From NCBI GenBank assembly GCA_044370375.1, contig JBILVQ010000063.1, positions 1-14,326 on the forward strand: a DNA stretch of 14,326 bases, read 5' to 3'. Position numbers and translations under genes: made by a program. The DNA is from JBILVQ01 sp044370375. Lineage in GTDB: Bacteria; Bacteroidota; Bacteroidia; UBA4408. The notes under the pieces are model-generated. The model did not search any database. It was given only the letters and a program-made list of their open reading frames with translations, and was not told the origin of the DNA. Positions 6,995 through 14,326 of the stretch are shown piece after piece (position 1 is the first letter of the stretch; each line of letters begins with the position of its first letter).

Positions 6995-9900
6995 ATGAAA
7001 AGGATTTTACTGTTTTTTGGAGTTTGTTTTTTTGTTTTTAAGGTCTCTTTTGGACAAACTATTCTGTGGACAGAGAATTTTAATGTTGCTCCCAATTGGA
7101 CCTTGACCGGAAATGGTTCAACCATTATTTCGGGTTCGGCCCCAAGTCCGGGTGGGAGTCCCAATAGTTGGATCATAAACAATGTTGGACAAACCATAGA
7201 TGGAAGTGCAAACTTGCACATAACCTGCACGGGCTTTATTTGTAATTTGTTAGGGGCGCCTGGTCCGATTTACAATGCCTCATCAGCAGCTAATAATACC
7301 AATACCGCAGCCTTTTCTAACGCGGATATTCCTGCCGTTACATTTTCCGGAAGTGGTCCGTTTACTCTTTCTTTTCAATGGTCTTGTTCAGGGGCCTCCA
7401 ATCCTAATAATGGATCTGCCCGATTAATTTATAGTACCAACAGTGGGGTTAGTTGGTTGGAATGGCCAACCAATTATAATGGAAATGCAGGAGTAAACAA
7501 TGAAAGCATAGACGTTTCTCTCTTAACAGGTTTTGTGGCCGGCACAACTCCTTTAAGACTTGGATTTCGTTGGTTTAGCCAAGGCACCAGCGGTCATGTT
7601 GATCCGCCTATGATTGTGGATAACTTGCAAATTACTACTCCGGCAGTTTCCGCTAACACGATTACTACCGGAACAATTACCGGTTCCCCCTTTTGTGCCG
7701 GAGATAATATCCTGGTTCCTTTTTCTTCAACCGGCACTTTTTCTGCTGGTAATATTTACACTGCACAGCTTTCGGATGCAAGTGGTTCTTTCGCAGCTCC
7801 TGTTGTTTTGGGTACGCTGAATTCAACGGCCAATGCGGGCAATATTGCCGGTGTAATTCCTGCAGGAACTGCTTCCGGTGCAGGATACCAGATCAGGGTT
7901 ATTTCTTCTAATCCTGCTGTTACAGGCTCCTCTTTCGGCCCCATCATCATCAATGCTCAATTAACGGCAACTGTATCAATTTCCGCCAATCCTTCAGGCG
8001 CTATTTGTAGTGGAGATAATGTAGTGTTTTCGTCTAGCATTACTAATGGTGGCTCAACACCTGCTTATCAATGGCAATTAAATGGTGCCAATATTCCTGG
8101 AGCTACCCTTTCAAGCTTTTCTTCAGCCACACTATCCACTGGTGATGTGATTTCTTTGGTGCTTACGAGTAATGCTGCCTGTGTTGTGAATTCACCGGTA
8201 AGTTCGGCAAATTATACTGCACAGGTTAATCCGGTATTACCGGCTTCGGTAAGTATTAGCGCTTTACCAAATGCTGCTATTTGTCCGGGTGAAAATGTTG
8301 TTTTTACGGCAACTCCATCAAATGGTGGGGCAAACCCTTCCTTCCAATGGTTGTTGAATGGTAGCAATATTTCCGGTGCTACTTCATCCACCTTTTCGGT
8401 TTCTACTTTGGTGAATGGCGATGCGGTATCTGTGGTCATGACCTCTAATGCCAATTGTGTTTCCGGAAACCCTGCCACTTCTAATATTATTACACAAATT
8501 GTAAATCCAGCAGCACCGGTAAGTGTTGCCTTGTCGGTTTTGCCTGCTGGGCCGGTTTGTGCCGGAACAAGTCTTACTTTTACGGCTAGTCCGGTAAATG
8601 GAGGAATCAGCCCTACCTTTGTTTGGTTTGTAAACGGGGCTGTTCAATCAGGAAACAACACGGATACCTTTGTGAGCAATTCACTCAATGATGGTGATCA
8701 GGTTACGGTTGAACTTACTTCCAATGTTTCTTGTTCAACGGGTAATCCTGCTTTATCCTCAGCCATTCAGGTTCAAATTCAAACCAATATTTCCGCTTCA
8801 GTAAATATTTCTGCCAATGTTAATCCTATTTGCGCGGGTGACACGATTGATTTTTCCTCTTCATTGATTGGTGCAGGAAGCAGTCCGGTTTTTCAATGGT
8901 TGGTAAACGGAGTTGCCATTGCCGGGGCCAATGATTCTGTATTTTCATCTCATACTTTAAACGATGGTGATTTGGTGGTGTTGAATATGATTTCTTCATC
9001 AGGTTGTGTCATTAATCCCAATGTAAGTTCTTCATCACTTTTGGTGAATGTTAATCCCTCCGTTTCTGCCAGTATTGTAATTACGGTAAATCAAGATACC
9101 TTATGCAGTGGTGTATCTCCCCAGTTTTTTGCTGTTCTTCAAAATGAAGGAACAAGCCCGTTGGTGGATTGGTTTATTGATGGTGTTTTGAATGCGGCAA
9201 ATCAAGGTGTTAATTTTAATCCCGGTATTGTAACCAACGGGCAAATAATTACCGCCCAGTTAACTTCTTCGCTCGCATGCGCTAATCCTATTCCTGCAAT
9301 ATCAAACCCAATTAGCATTACAGTATTGCCTAATGTTCAGCCAGTGGTTTCACTTACCGTTGACTTCGATACGCTATGCACCGGTACTCCATTTAATTTT
9401 ACGGCCAACCCTACAGTAGCAGGAGGCAGTAATCCAACTTATACTTGGTTTTTGAACGGGGTAGCGATACCGGGAAATGTTTCAGCCAACTATTCATCTG
9501 TTTTAAATAACGGGGATCAGGTTCAGGTGGAGTTATTTTCCAATGATCCTTGTGCAAATCCTACAAATGCACTTTCCAATATTATTACCGTAACCGTTAC
9601 CACGCAAGGTCTTTTGCCTACAGTAAGTATATCGGCCGGCAGTTTGATAATTTGTTCAGGCACACCGGTTAATTTTTCCTCTTTGGTATCAAACGCAGGA
9701 TCATCACCCGGCTTTCAATGGCAAATCAATGGTGTTGACCTGATTGGTGAAACAAATCCCCAATTTACCTCCAACACGCTTAGCAATGGTGATGTGGTAA
9801 CACTGTTAATGACCCCCAATTCAATTTGCGCGTCTCCTTTGCCGGTTGTTTCCAATTCCCTTTCCATTACTGTGAACCCTTCGGTAAACCCAACCGTAAC

Positions 9901-10936
9901 GATAAATTCCACAGGAAATATTATTTGTGCGGGGCAATCCGTAACCATGACAGCGGTTGTAAACGGAACGGGTAGTTCGCCAGCCTTTCAATGGTTTTTA
10001 AATGGAAATGCAATTGCCGGGGCGACTAGCCTAAGTTATACTACAACTCCATCAAACAGTGATAATTACACCTTTCAATTGATATCTTCTGATGTTTGTG
10101 ATACAGCAGGAGTTCCGGTATTATCAGCACCACAGATTATTGTTGTTCAACCGAATGTTACACCAACGGTTTCAATTTCTGCGAATGATACATCGGTTTG
10201 TGTGAATCAATCTCCGGGATTTTCTGCCCAGATTACAGGGGGTGGTTTAACACCCGGCTATTCTTGGCGGGTGAATGGGGTAGAGGTGAGCAGTGGTTCT
10301 GCCGGTTATGTATTTAATAATTTGCAAAATGGTGATGTGATTTCTTTTGTACTTACCTCATCGGCCCAATGTGCCAGTCCGGCGGTGGTAACTTCCAATT
10401 CCATATCAGTAGATGTTTATCCACTTCCACAGATAAACCTTGGGGTGGATCAAATTATTCAGGAGGGGGATAGTGTTCAAATAATTGCTTCTGAGAATCT
10501 TGGTTATCAATATTTGTGGACACCCACCAACGGTTTAAACTGCAACACTTGTGCAACGGTTTGGGCGTCTCCGCAAACCACAACGGCCTACGAGGTAATC
10601 GTTACAGATATCAACACCGGTTGTTCTTCTTCCGATTCAATTTTGGTAAGCGTTGAAACCAAGGAAATAATTTTTCTTCCGAGTGGCTTTACACCCAATG
10701 CTGATGGCTTTAATGATGTTTTATATTTGAGAGGAACTGGAATTGAATTGTTTCAATTGGATGTTTACGACAGGTTTGGAAACTTGGTATTTAGCACCAA
10801 CAATCAGCAATATGGTTGGGATGGTTTTATTGACGAGAAAGCTGCCAATGCAGGAAGTTACACCTATCTGTTAACCGGAAGTTTCAAAAGTGGTGCTGCC
10901 ATCAATCAAAAAGGAACACTAACCCTGGTGCGGTAG
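6995..10936 (+). CDS. Giant type B CTD T9SS cargo, surface protein with nine Ig-like repeats
   Basis: This 1313-residue protein has a signal peptide at 1-20 (basic MKR, Phe-rich core, SFG before QT). About 21-225 is a jelly-roll/MAM-like domain ending in MIVDNLQI. About 226-322 opens GSPFCAGD and parallels the second domain of the 895-residue protein. Nine Ig-like repeats start at 323, 418, 510, 602, 693, 784, 876, 967 and 1058. Each has a Cys, mostly in a CxG context, a central Trp and a second Cys about 58 residues on (likely disulfide). About 1148-1222 is a PKD-like domain with NCNTC. The final 91 residues are the type B sorting domain (FTPNADGFNDV, VYDRFGNL, YGWDG, KGTLTLVR). An alternative ATG at 6988 is in another frame. 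There is no lysine between residues 16 and 1223. It is last in the trio and probably a surface adhesin or filament. Confidence 0.94.
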   Translation: MKRILLFFGVCFFVFKVSFGQTILWTENFNVAPNWTLTGNGSTIISGSAPSPGGSPNSWIINNVGQTIDGSANLHITCTGFICNLLGAPGPIYNASSAANNTNTAAFSNADIPAVTFSGSGPFTLSFQWSCSGASNPNNGSARLIYSTNSGVSWLEWPTNYNGNAGVNNESIDVSLLTGFVAGTTPLRLGFRWFSQGTSGHVDPPMIVDNLQITTPAVSANTITTGTITGSPFCAGDNILVPFSSTGTFSAGNIYTAQLSDASGSFAAPVVLGTLNSTANAGNIAGVIPAGTASGAGYQIRVISSNPAVTGSSFGPIIINAQLTATVSISANPSGAICSGDNVVFSSSITNGGSTPAYQWQLNGANIPGATLSSFSSATLSTGDVISLVLTSNAACVVNSPVSSANYTAQVNPVLPASVSISALPNAAICPGENVVFTATPSNGGANPSFQWLLNGSNISGATSSTFSVSTLVNGDAVSVVMTSNANCVSGNPATSNIITQIVNPAAPVSVALSVLPAGPVCAGTSLTFTASPVNGGISPTFVWFVNGAVQSGNNTDTFVSNSLNDGDQVTVELTSNVSCSTGNPALSSAIQVQIQTNISASVNISANVNPICAGDTIDFSSSLIGAGSSPVFQWLVNGVAIAGANDSVFSSHTLNDGDLVVLNMISSSGCVINPNVSSSSLLVNVNPSVSASIVITVNQDTLCSGVSPQFFAVLQNEGTSPLVDWFIDGVLNAANQGVNFNPGIVTNGQIITAQLTSSLACANPIPAISNPISITVLPNVQPVVSLTVDFDTLCTGTPFNFTANPTVAGGSNPTYTWFLNGVAIPGNVSANYSSVLNNGDQVQVELFSNDPCANPTNALSNIITVTVTTQGLLPTVSISAGSLIICSGTPVNFSSLVSNAGSSPGFQWQINGVDLIGETNPQFTSNTLSNGDVVTLLMTPNSICASPLPVVSNSLSITVNPSVNPTVTINSTGNIICAGQSVTMTAVVNGTGSSPAFQWFLNGNAIAGATSLSYTTTPSNSDNYTFQLISSDVCDTAGVPVLSAPQIIVVQPNVTPTVSISANDTSVCVNQSPGFSAQITGGGLTPGYSWRVNGVEVSSGSAGYVFNNLQNGDVISFVLTSSAQCASPAVVTSNSISVDVYPLPQINLGVDQIIQEGDSVQIIASENLGYQYLWTPTNGLNCNTCATVWASPQTTTAYEVIVTDINTGCSSSDSILVSVETKEIIFLPSGFTPNADGFNDVLYLRGTGIELFQLDVYDRFGNLVFSTNNQQYGWDGFIDEKAANAGSYTYLLTGSFKSGAAINQKGTLTLVR
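7961..10435 (+). repeat. Nine tandem Ig-like protein repeats, period 90-95 residues
   Basis: Start-to-start distances are 95, 92, 92, 91, 91, 92, 91 and 91 residues, and the last unit is 90. Shared marks are an SVSIS-like opening strand, a first Cys, an NGG or similar turn, an aromatic-x-W, usually an NG then (I/V/A)xG hairpin, NGD or SGD-like turns, and a second Cys in a TSNxxC context. Units are clearly homologous but diverged at DNA level. Confidence 0.92.
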
Positions 10937-10971
10937 TTTAACCCTACTCCTCAAAGCAGTTGGTAAAAAAT

Positions 10972-12453
10972 TTAGTTTTCTTCGTAGCAACCAAGATCAG
11001 GAGGATCACTTCTTAGGACATTGTCCAAATCATAAGGAACCTGCTGTGATATGATATTATTTCCTTTGTTGGAGGCAGCGGAAGCAGTTATGAGGTGATA
11101 ATTATTTAGTGATACATCCTTGAATAAGGGGTTTTTTGGAACACCGTCAATCATAACATCTGCTGGGTTTTTGACGATATTAATAAACCTTGCAGGATCG
11201 TCTGTATTCACGGTATTATCAACTTTCACCAAACAATGGTCGAACCAATAATTCGGACTGCTGCCAGATTTCAGGTCCAATGAAATTTCATTGGTGTAAT
11301 TTCCGGTGATGATGCAATTACCAAAATAGGCACTATCGAGGCTTAGCGTTTGCTGGTCGTTGTAATTGTTGATAATTAGGGAAGGAGATTTTCGATTGGT
11401 TCCGTTCCAATAATTGGCAAAGGTGCAATGCCTGAAGCTATAGCTGCCTCCTAATAAGATGGCAAGTGTTTGCTCCTGGCATTCGGTGATAATGGTATTT
11501 GCGGATCGAATTTTATAGAAAATGCTGAGTATTCCGAAACCGGACATAGAAGAGATTTGGGTATTGTTTAACACCAATTCTGTTTGGTCGGCAGGTTCAA
11601 TGCCTACAATTGTTTCGGCCTGAATTCCAACAAAACCATTTTTTATGATGGCATAATTAAAGGAACTTTTAGCTCCTTCATTGATCCAGATTCTGTCCCA
11701 TTGACCGGCAATATATCTGTAATCATTATCCAGGCGGTCTCCTTGAAAGGTTACGGGTTGTTCTTTGGTTCCGTTTACCTGAATACATCCATAACGGTAA
11801 ATCCACATGCCTGAATTTTTGTGAAAGTGAATTCTTACTCCCGGGTCAACAACCAGGCAGGCGGCAGAGTCTACCACTGCATAACCGTAAACCACATAAG
11901 GTTTATCGTTGGTCCATCTAACAGAAGTATCTTGTCCGGCAATGATTCTGAAGGCAGGGAATCCGGGGATATAGCGGTTGGCGAGGATATAATGCGCATC
12001 CTGCCCCCAGGCAACCAGTTCAACGTGTTGGGTTTTTCCATTCCAATCAAACATAATAGAATCGCTTACCACCAGCGGGGCGTTGGTATTGTTTGGATTG
12101 ACAGTGACCTCTACAAAAATGAATAAACTGTCGTTGGGCATTATTTCAACATCCGAGGCAAAGTTTCCGGGCACCCCATCAATATTTAATCGAAACTGAG
12201 AATTATTTCCTCCGGCTAGGAAGATGTTGGAAATCAATACCTTTTGTTTAAAAGGGTTGTAAACCTTCAATTGTTTGGTAACAGACCCAACGCGGGTAAA
12301 AACCGTATCGAATAGAACCGTGTCGTTAGAAAATTTTAGATTGGCATTCCGATCTTTTAGCAGAGCAGGATCTTTCTTGCAGGAGAAAAAACCTATTGCC
12401 AAACAGGCCCAAAGCACCAAAATTTGCGTAAAATCTATCTTTTTTAGGTCCAT
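10972..12453 (-). CDS. Probable lipoprotein with right-handed beta-helix region
   Basis: The 493-residue product starts with a short basic segment and a hydrophobic stretch (11-24) ending FFSC-KKD. This is the usual look of a Bacteroidota lipoprotein signal, with Cys25 as the lipidated residue. Residues about 35-150 form a beta-rich region resembling DUF1573/ASH-type domains (FDTVFTRVGS, KVYNP, SDSIMFDW). From about 195 to 430 come short strands with repeated Asn, Ile and Cys/His-Cys steps (IQVNGT, YAIIKNGFVGIQ, LNNTQISS, FRHCTF, FGNCIITGN, FDHCLV), as in parallel beta-helix proteins. The C-terminus ends PDLGCYE, like the PDIGAYE ending of many such proteins. No catalytic residues are recognised, so no enzyme is claimed. 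It converges on the 1313-residue gene with a 35-bp gap and is divergent from rpmE2. It may face the surface or the periplasm. Confidence 0.75.
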   Translation of the reverse strand: MDLKKIDFTQILVLWACLAIGFFSCKKDPALLKDRNANLKFSNDTVLFDTVFTRVGSVTKQLKVYNPFKQKVLISNIFLAGGNNSQFRLNIDGVPGNFASDVEIMPNDSLFIFVEVTVNPNNTNAPLVVSDSIMFDWNGKTQHVELVAWGQDAHYILANRYIPGFPAFRIIAGQDTSVRWTNDKPYVVYGYAVVDSAACLVVDPGVRIHFHKNSGMWIYRYGCIQVNGTKEQPVTFQGDRLDNDYRYIAGQWDRIWINEGAKSSFNYAIIKNGFVGIQAETIVGIEPADQTELVLNNTQISSMSGFGILSIFYKIRSANTIITECQEQTLAILLGGSYSFRHCTFANYWNGTNRKSPSLIINNYNDQQTLSLDSAYFGNCIITGNYTNEISLDLKSGSSPNYWFDHCLVKVDNTVNTDDPARFINIVKNPADVMIDGVPKNPLFKDVSLNNYHLITASAASNKGNNIISQQVPYDLDNVLRSDPPDLGCYEEN

Positions 12454-12520
12454 TGCTTGAAAAAAACGAATGTTGGCGGTTAAAATTGTAAGAGCCTGAA
12501 ATATTTTTTCGGTACAAAGA

Positions 12521-12549
12521 TGACAAATAGAATGAAATTCTTAACTTTG
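12521..12549 (+). promoter_or_regulatory. Bacteroidota-type promoter of rpmE2
   Basis: TAACTTTG at 12542-12549 is a perfect TAnnTTTG -7 element, followed by the C often seen after it. A TGAC at 12521, 21 bp before the -7 start, is an imperfect -33 element in the right place. Transcription would start about 12-15 nt before the ATG at 12569, a normal leader length for this phylum. No Shine-Dalgarno sequence is present. Confidence 0.65.
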
Positions 12550-12568
12550 CCGTCCCAATTCAGAAAAA

Positions 12569-12835
12569 ATGAAAAAGAATATTCACCCAGAAAATTACCG
12601 ATTGGTTGTTTTTAAGGATTTATCCAATGATTACGCCTTTATTTGCCGTTCAACTGCTGAAACAAAAGAAACGATTGTTTGGGAAGATGGCAAAGAGTAT
12701 CCGGTTGTGAAATTAGAGATTTCTCATACCTCACATCCATATTACACCGGTAAAATGAAGTTGGTAGATACTGCGGGTAGGGTTGATAAGTTCAGAAACA
12801 GGTATACAAAAAAAACTGAAGGAAGTAACAATTAA
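12569..12835 (+). CDS. rpmE2: 50S ribosomal protein bL31, type B
   Basis: The 88-residue protein is a standard-length type B L31, a component of the large ribosomal subunit that bridges to the small subunit. Diagnostic segments are IHPENYRLVVFKD near the start, EYPVVKLEIS (43-52), SHPYYTG (55-61) and VDTAGRVDKFRNRY (66-79). The only cysteine is Cys26. The paired cysteines of the zinc-binding type A form are absent, so this is the zinc-independent paralogue. In several bacteria type B L31 replaces type A under zinc limitation. I see no zinc-box operator to show that here, and it may simply be the main L31. It has its own promoter at 12521-12549 and its own terminator at 12859-12887, so it is probably transcribed alone. 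Confidence 0.96.
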   Translation: MKKNIHPENYRLVVFKDLSNDYAFICRSTAETKETIVWEDGKEYPVVKLEISHTSHPYYTGKMKLVDTAGRVDKFRNRYTKKTEGSNN

Positions 12836-12858
12836 TCCATTAGTTAATTCTTCTAAAG

Positions 12859-12887
12859 AACCTTTCCAATATTGGGAAGGTTTTTTT
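12859..12887 (+). terminator. Intrinsic terminator of rpmE2
   Basis: AACCTTTCC (12859-12867) pairs with GGGAAGGTT (12874-12882) with one T-G wobble around the loop AATATT. A seven-T run (12881-12887) follows directly. It lies 23 nt after the rpmE2 stop codon and 26 nt before the preferred ATG of the next gene. Confidence 0.88.
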
Positions 12888-12912
12888 GTTTAAACTTGAA
12901 CCAATTATTGCC

Positions 12913-14088
12913 ATGGACTTTATTTTATTTGACGATCAATTGCGGAGTGATTTTTACCCATTTACACTCACCCGACCGGTTTCAGAACTCAGGCTTGGAA
13001 TGATGACCATTCGAGAAAAATGGGAAAAAGCCCTACAAGGAAGAGCTTATTGTGTAACCGCACCTTGGTTGGCGGCCAAATTTGCCGGAAATGTACCTCC
13101 CGAACGTCCTTTTGTATGGATCAATGCGCGTTATTTACCAACAGAACCACTGGTTCAGGCCATTTTACAACTGATTGAAGGCCAATTGATTCAGCAAGAT
13201 GGGGTTCCCGTTGCACTTTTTGGGGCCATGGATGCCCAAAAGGGCGGAAACCCTACAGCTAACTTTCAGGTGTTTAATGCTCCTGGTGAACTGAGCTTTA
13301 TTTCCAAAGTTTGGGAATTATTTACCCGAAATGCTGAATGGATTAAACAAGACTTTCAGGCACTCACCCATGGGAGAAAATCAGCCAAAATTTCATCTTC
13401 GAATAGAATTATTGGTGAAGATATTTTTTTTGAAGAGGGAGCGGTGGCCGAAATGAGTATTATAAACACCACCACCGGACCGGTATATTTAGCAGCTCAT
13501 GCAGAAATTATGGAGGGTTGCATGGTACGCGGAGCCTTGGCCATGGGCGAACATGCAACGCTGAAAATGGGCGCCAAAATTTACGGACCAACTACGCTAG
13601 GACCACAGGCCAAAGTTGGAGGTGAGGTAAGTAATTCAGTGATTTTGGGTTACAGTAATAAAGGGCATGATGGATTCTTAGGTAATTCCATTATTGGTGA
13701 ATGGTGCAATTTAGGCGCTGATACCAATAATTCCAATCTGAAAAATAATTATGGATTGGTAAAAATTTGGAGTATGGCCCGAAAAAAAATGGAGGATACC
13801 GGACTAACCTTTTGCGGTTTAATGATGGGAGATCATAGCAAAGCAGGAATCAACACCATGTTTAATACAGGCACTGTGACCGGAGTTTGCGCCAATATTT
13901 TTGACGGAGGCTTCCCTCCTAAATTTATTCCTTCATTCTCCTGGGGAGGAAAAGAAAATAGTCCTTCCTATGAAATTGAAAAAGCACTTGAAACGGCCAA
14001 AGCGATGTATTCCAGACGTGGGGTTGTTTTCAGTGAAGAGGATGAAAAACTTCTTCGTTATCTTTCTATGAACCAAAATACACTTTAA
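12913..14088 (+). CDS. GlmU-like sugar nucleotidyltransferase with left-handed beta-helix acyltransferase domain
   Basis: This 391-residue protein fits the alternative bacterial GlmU family common in Bacteroidota, annotated as UDP-GlcNAc diphosphorylase / GlcN-1-P acetyltransferase, which supplies precursors for peptidoglycan and lipopolysaccharide. The N-terminal hallmark is FILFDD (3-8), Arg11, PFTLTRP (16-22), Arg27 and EKW (35-37). The C-terminal half, about 165-300, is a hexapeptide-type beta-helix (VYLAAHAEI, VRGALAMGEH, IYGPTTLGPQAKVGG). GHDGFLGNSIIGEWCNLGADT follows, with His252 aligning by motif with the acetyltransferase histidine of classical GlmU. I start at ATG 12913. The longer frame from TTG 12886 would begin inside the rpmE2 terminator and adds residues before the family N-terminus. 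Its own promoter is not identified; it could depend on terminator read-through. Substrate is inferred from family. Confidence 0.88.
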   Translation: MDFILFDDQLRSDFYPFTLTRPVSELRLGMMTIREKWEKALQGRAYCVTAPWLAAKFAGNVPPERPFVWINARYLPTEPLVQAILQLIEGQLIQQDGVPVALFGAMDAQKGGNPTANFQVFNAPGELSFISKVWELFTRNAEWIKQDFQALTHGRKSAKISSSNRIIGEDIFFEEGAVAEMSIINTTTGPVYLAAHAEIMEGCMVRGALAMGEHATLKMGAKIYGPTTLGPQAKVGGEVSNSVILGYSNKGHDGFLGNSIIGEWCNLGADTNNSNLKNNYGLVKIWSMARKKMEDTGLTFCGLMMGDHSKAGINTMFNTGTVTGVCANIFDGGFPPKFIPSFSWGGKENSPSYEIEKALETAKAMYSRRGVVFSEEDEKLLRYLSMNQNTL

Positions 14089-14202
14089 TGGCACGGGAAT
14101 TGGCCCATAGGGTGGGGAACGATTGATTGAAAAATTAAATTGCTGATTTGCAGGGTTTAAATAAAGGATTGGTCCATCCCGAAATTTTTTAAGTTATTTT
14201 TT

Positions 14203-14238
14203 GTGTCATTCTGTCGGCTTTGCATGATAAATTGACAC
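14203..14238. repeat. Inverted repeat GTGTCA/TGACAC before the last gene
   Basis: GTGTCA (14203-14208) and TGACAC (14233-14238) are exact reverse complements separated by 24 nt. The second arm ends three bases before the candidate ATG at 14242. It could be an operator or leader structure for that gene, but a 6-bp pair this far apart can occur by chance. The rest of the spacer 14089-14241 shows nothing I can call. Confidence 0.3.
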
Positions 14239-14241
14239 TTA

Positions 14242-14326
14242 ATGGAAGGAAAAAGCATGAAACAAGACGAAAATATTTTAATGAATCCTCTGGGACTTTC
14301 CTCGTTAACAGAAGAGGAAACAGATT
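14242..14326 (+). CDS. Start of an unrecognised gene (truncated by the window edge)
   Basis: An open frame begins at ATG 14242 with an in-frame TGA at 14233-14235 just upstream and continues to the edge for 28 codons. A second in-frame ATG at 14257 is an equally good start, giving an N-terminus MKQDENILMNPLG. The visible residues are polar and acidic (DEN, TEEETD) with no signal peptide, so a cytoplasmic protein is likely. Too little is present to assign a family. It is transcribed in the same direction as the GlmU-like gene after a 153-bp gap. Confidence 0.5.
   Translation, partial: MEGKSMKQDENILMNPLGLSSLTEEETD

Noticed and set aside
10937..10971. Shared terminator between the converging 1313-residue gene and the lipoprotein gene
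   Set aside because: The 35-bp gap contains an A-run followed by T's but no stem of useful length on either strand.
14089..14104. Sigma-54-like sequence TGGCACGGGAATTGGC after the GlmU-like gene
   Set aside because: The -24 half matches, but at the required spacing the -12 dinucleotide is GG instead of GC, and it lies about 140 bp from the next start. Probably chance.

Overview
The window looks like a chromosomal segment from a member of the Bacteroidota. Four things point there. Two secreted proteins end in a type B (CHU_C / gliding-motility-associated) type IX secretion sorting domain. They flank a PorP/SprF-family outer-membrane protein. A GlmU-like enzyme of the alternative family typical of this phylum lies near the right end. 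A perfect TAnnTTTG promoter element sits upstream of the L31 gene, and start codons lack Shine-Dalgarno sequences. I cannot name a genus.

Layout, left to right. Positions 1-1316 (minus) hold the N-terminal 438 codons of a large secreted protein that runs off the left edge: signal peptide, Ig-like region, cleaved-adhesin-like domain, then near-identical 71-residue repeats. Next on the same strand is guaB (1455-2921), followed by two intrinsic terminators. A 303-bp divergent intergenic region rich in T8-T9 tracts separates guaB from a tight plus-strand trio: an 895-residue type B cargo (3225-5912), a PorP/SprF protein (5931-6974) and a 1313-residue type B cargo (6995-10936). The gaps are only 18 and 20 bp, so this is very probably one operon. 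Converging on it from the right is a lipoprotein with a probable beta-helix (10972-12453, minus). Divergent from that come rpmE2 (type B L31, 12569-12835) with a strong candidate promoter and its own terminator, then a GlmU-like gene (start revised to 12913, end 14088). The first 28 codons of an unrecognised gene begin at 14242.

How the parts fit: guaB, L31 and the GlmU-like enzyme are housekeeping (GMP synthesis, ribosome, UDP-GlcNAc supply). The remainder is a cell-surface export module. From work on Flavobacterium SprB/SprF, type B cargo uses a cognate SprF-like partner, so the middle gene is the likely export or attachment partner of one or both flanking giant proteins. Those two proteins share the same N-to-C architecture and differ mainly in the number of about 91-residue Ig-like repeats (four versus nine). 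The most unusual feature is composition: apart from the signal peptide and C-terminal sorting domain, the larger cargo has no lysine for about 1,200 residues. I found no CRISPR array, RNA gene, insertion sequence or classical defence system.
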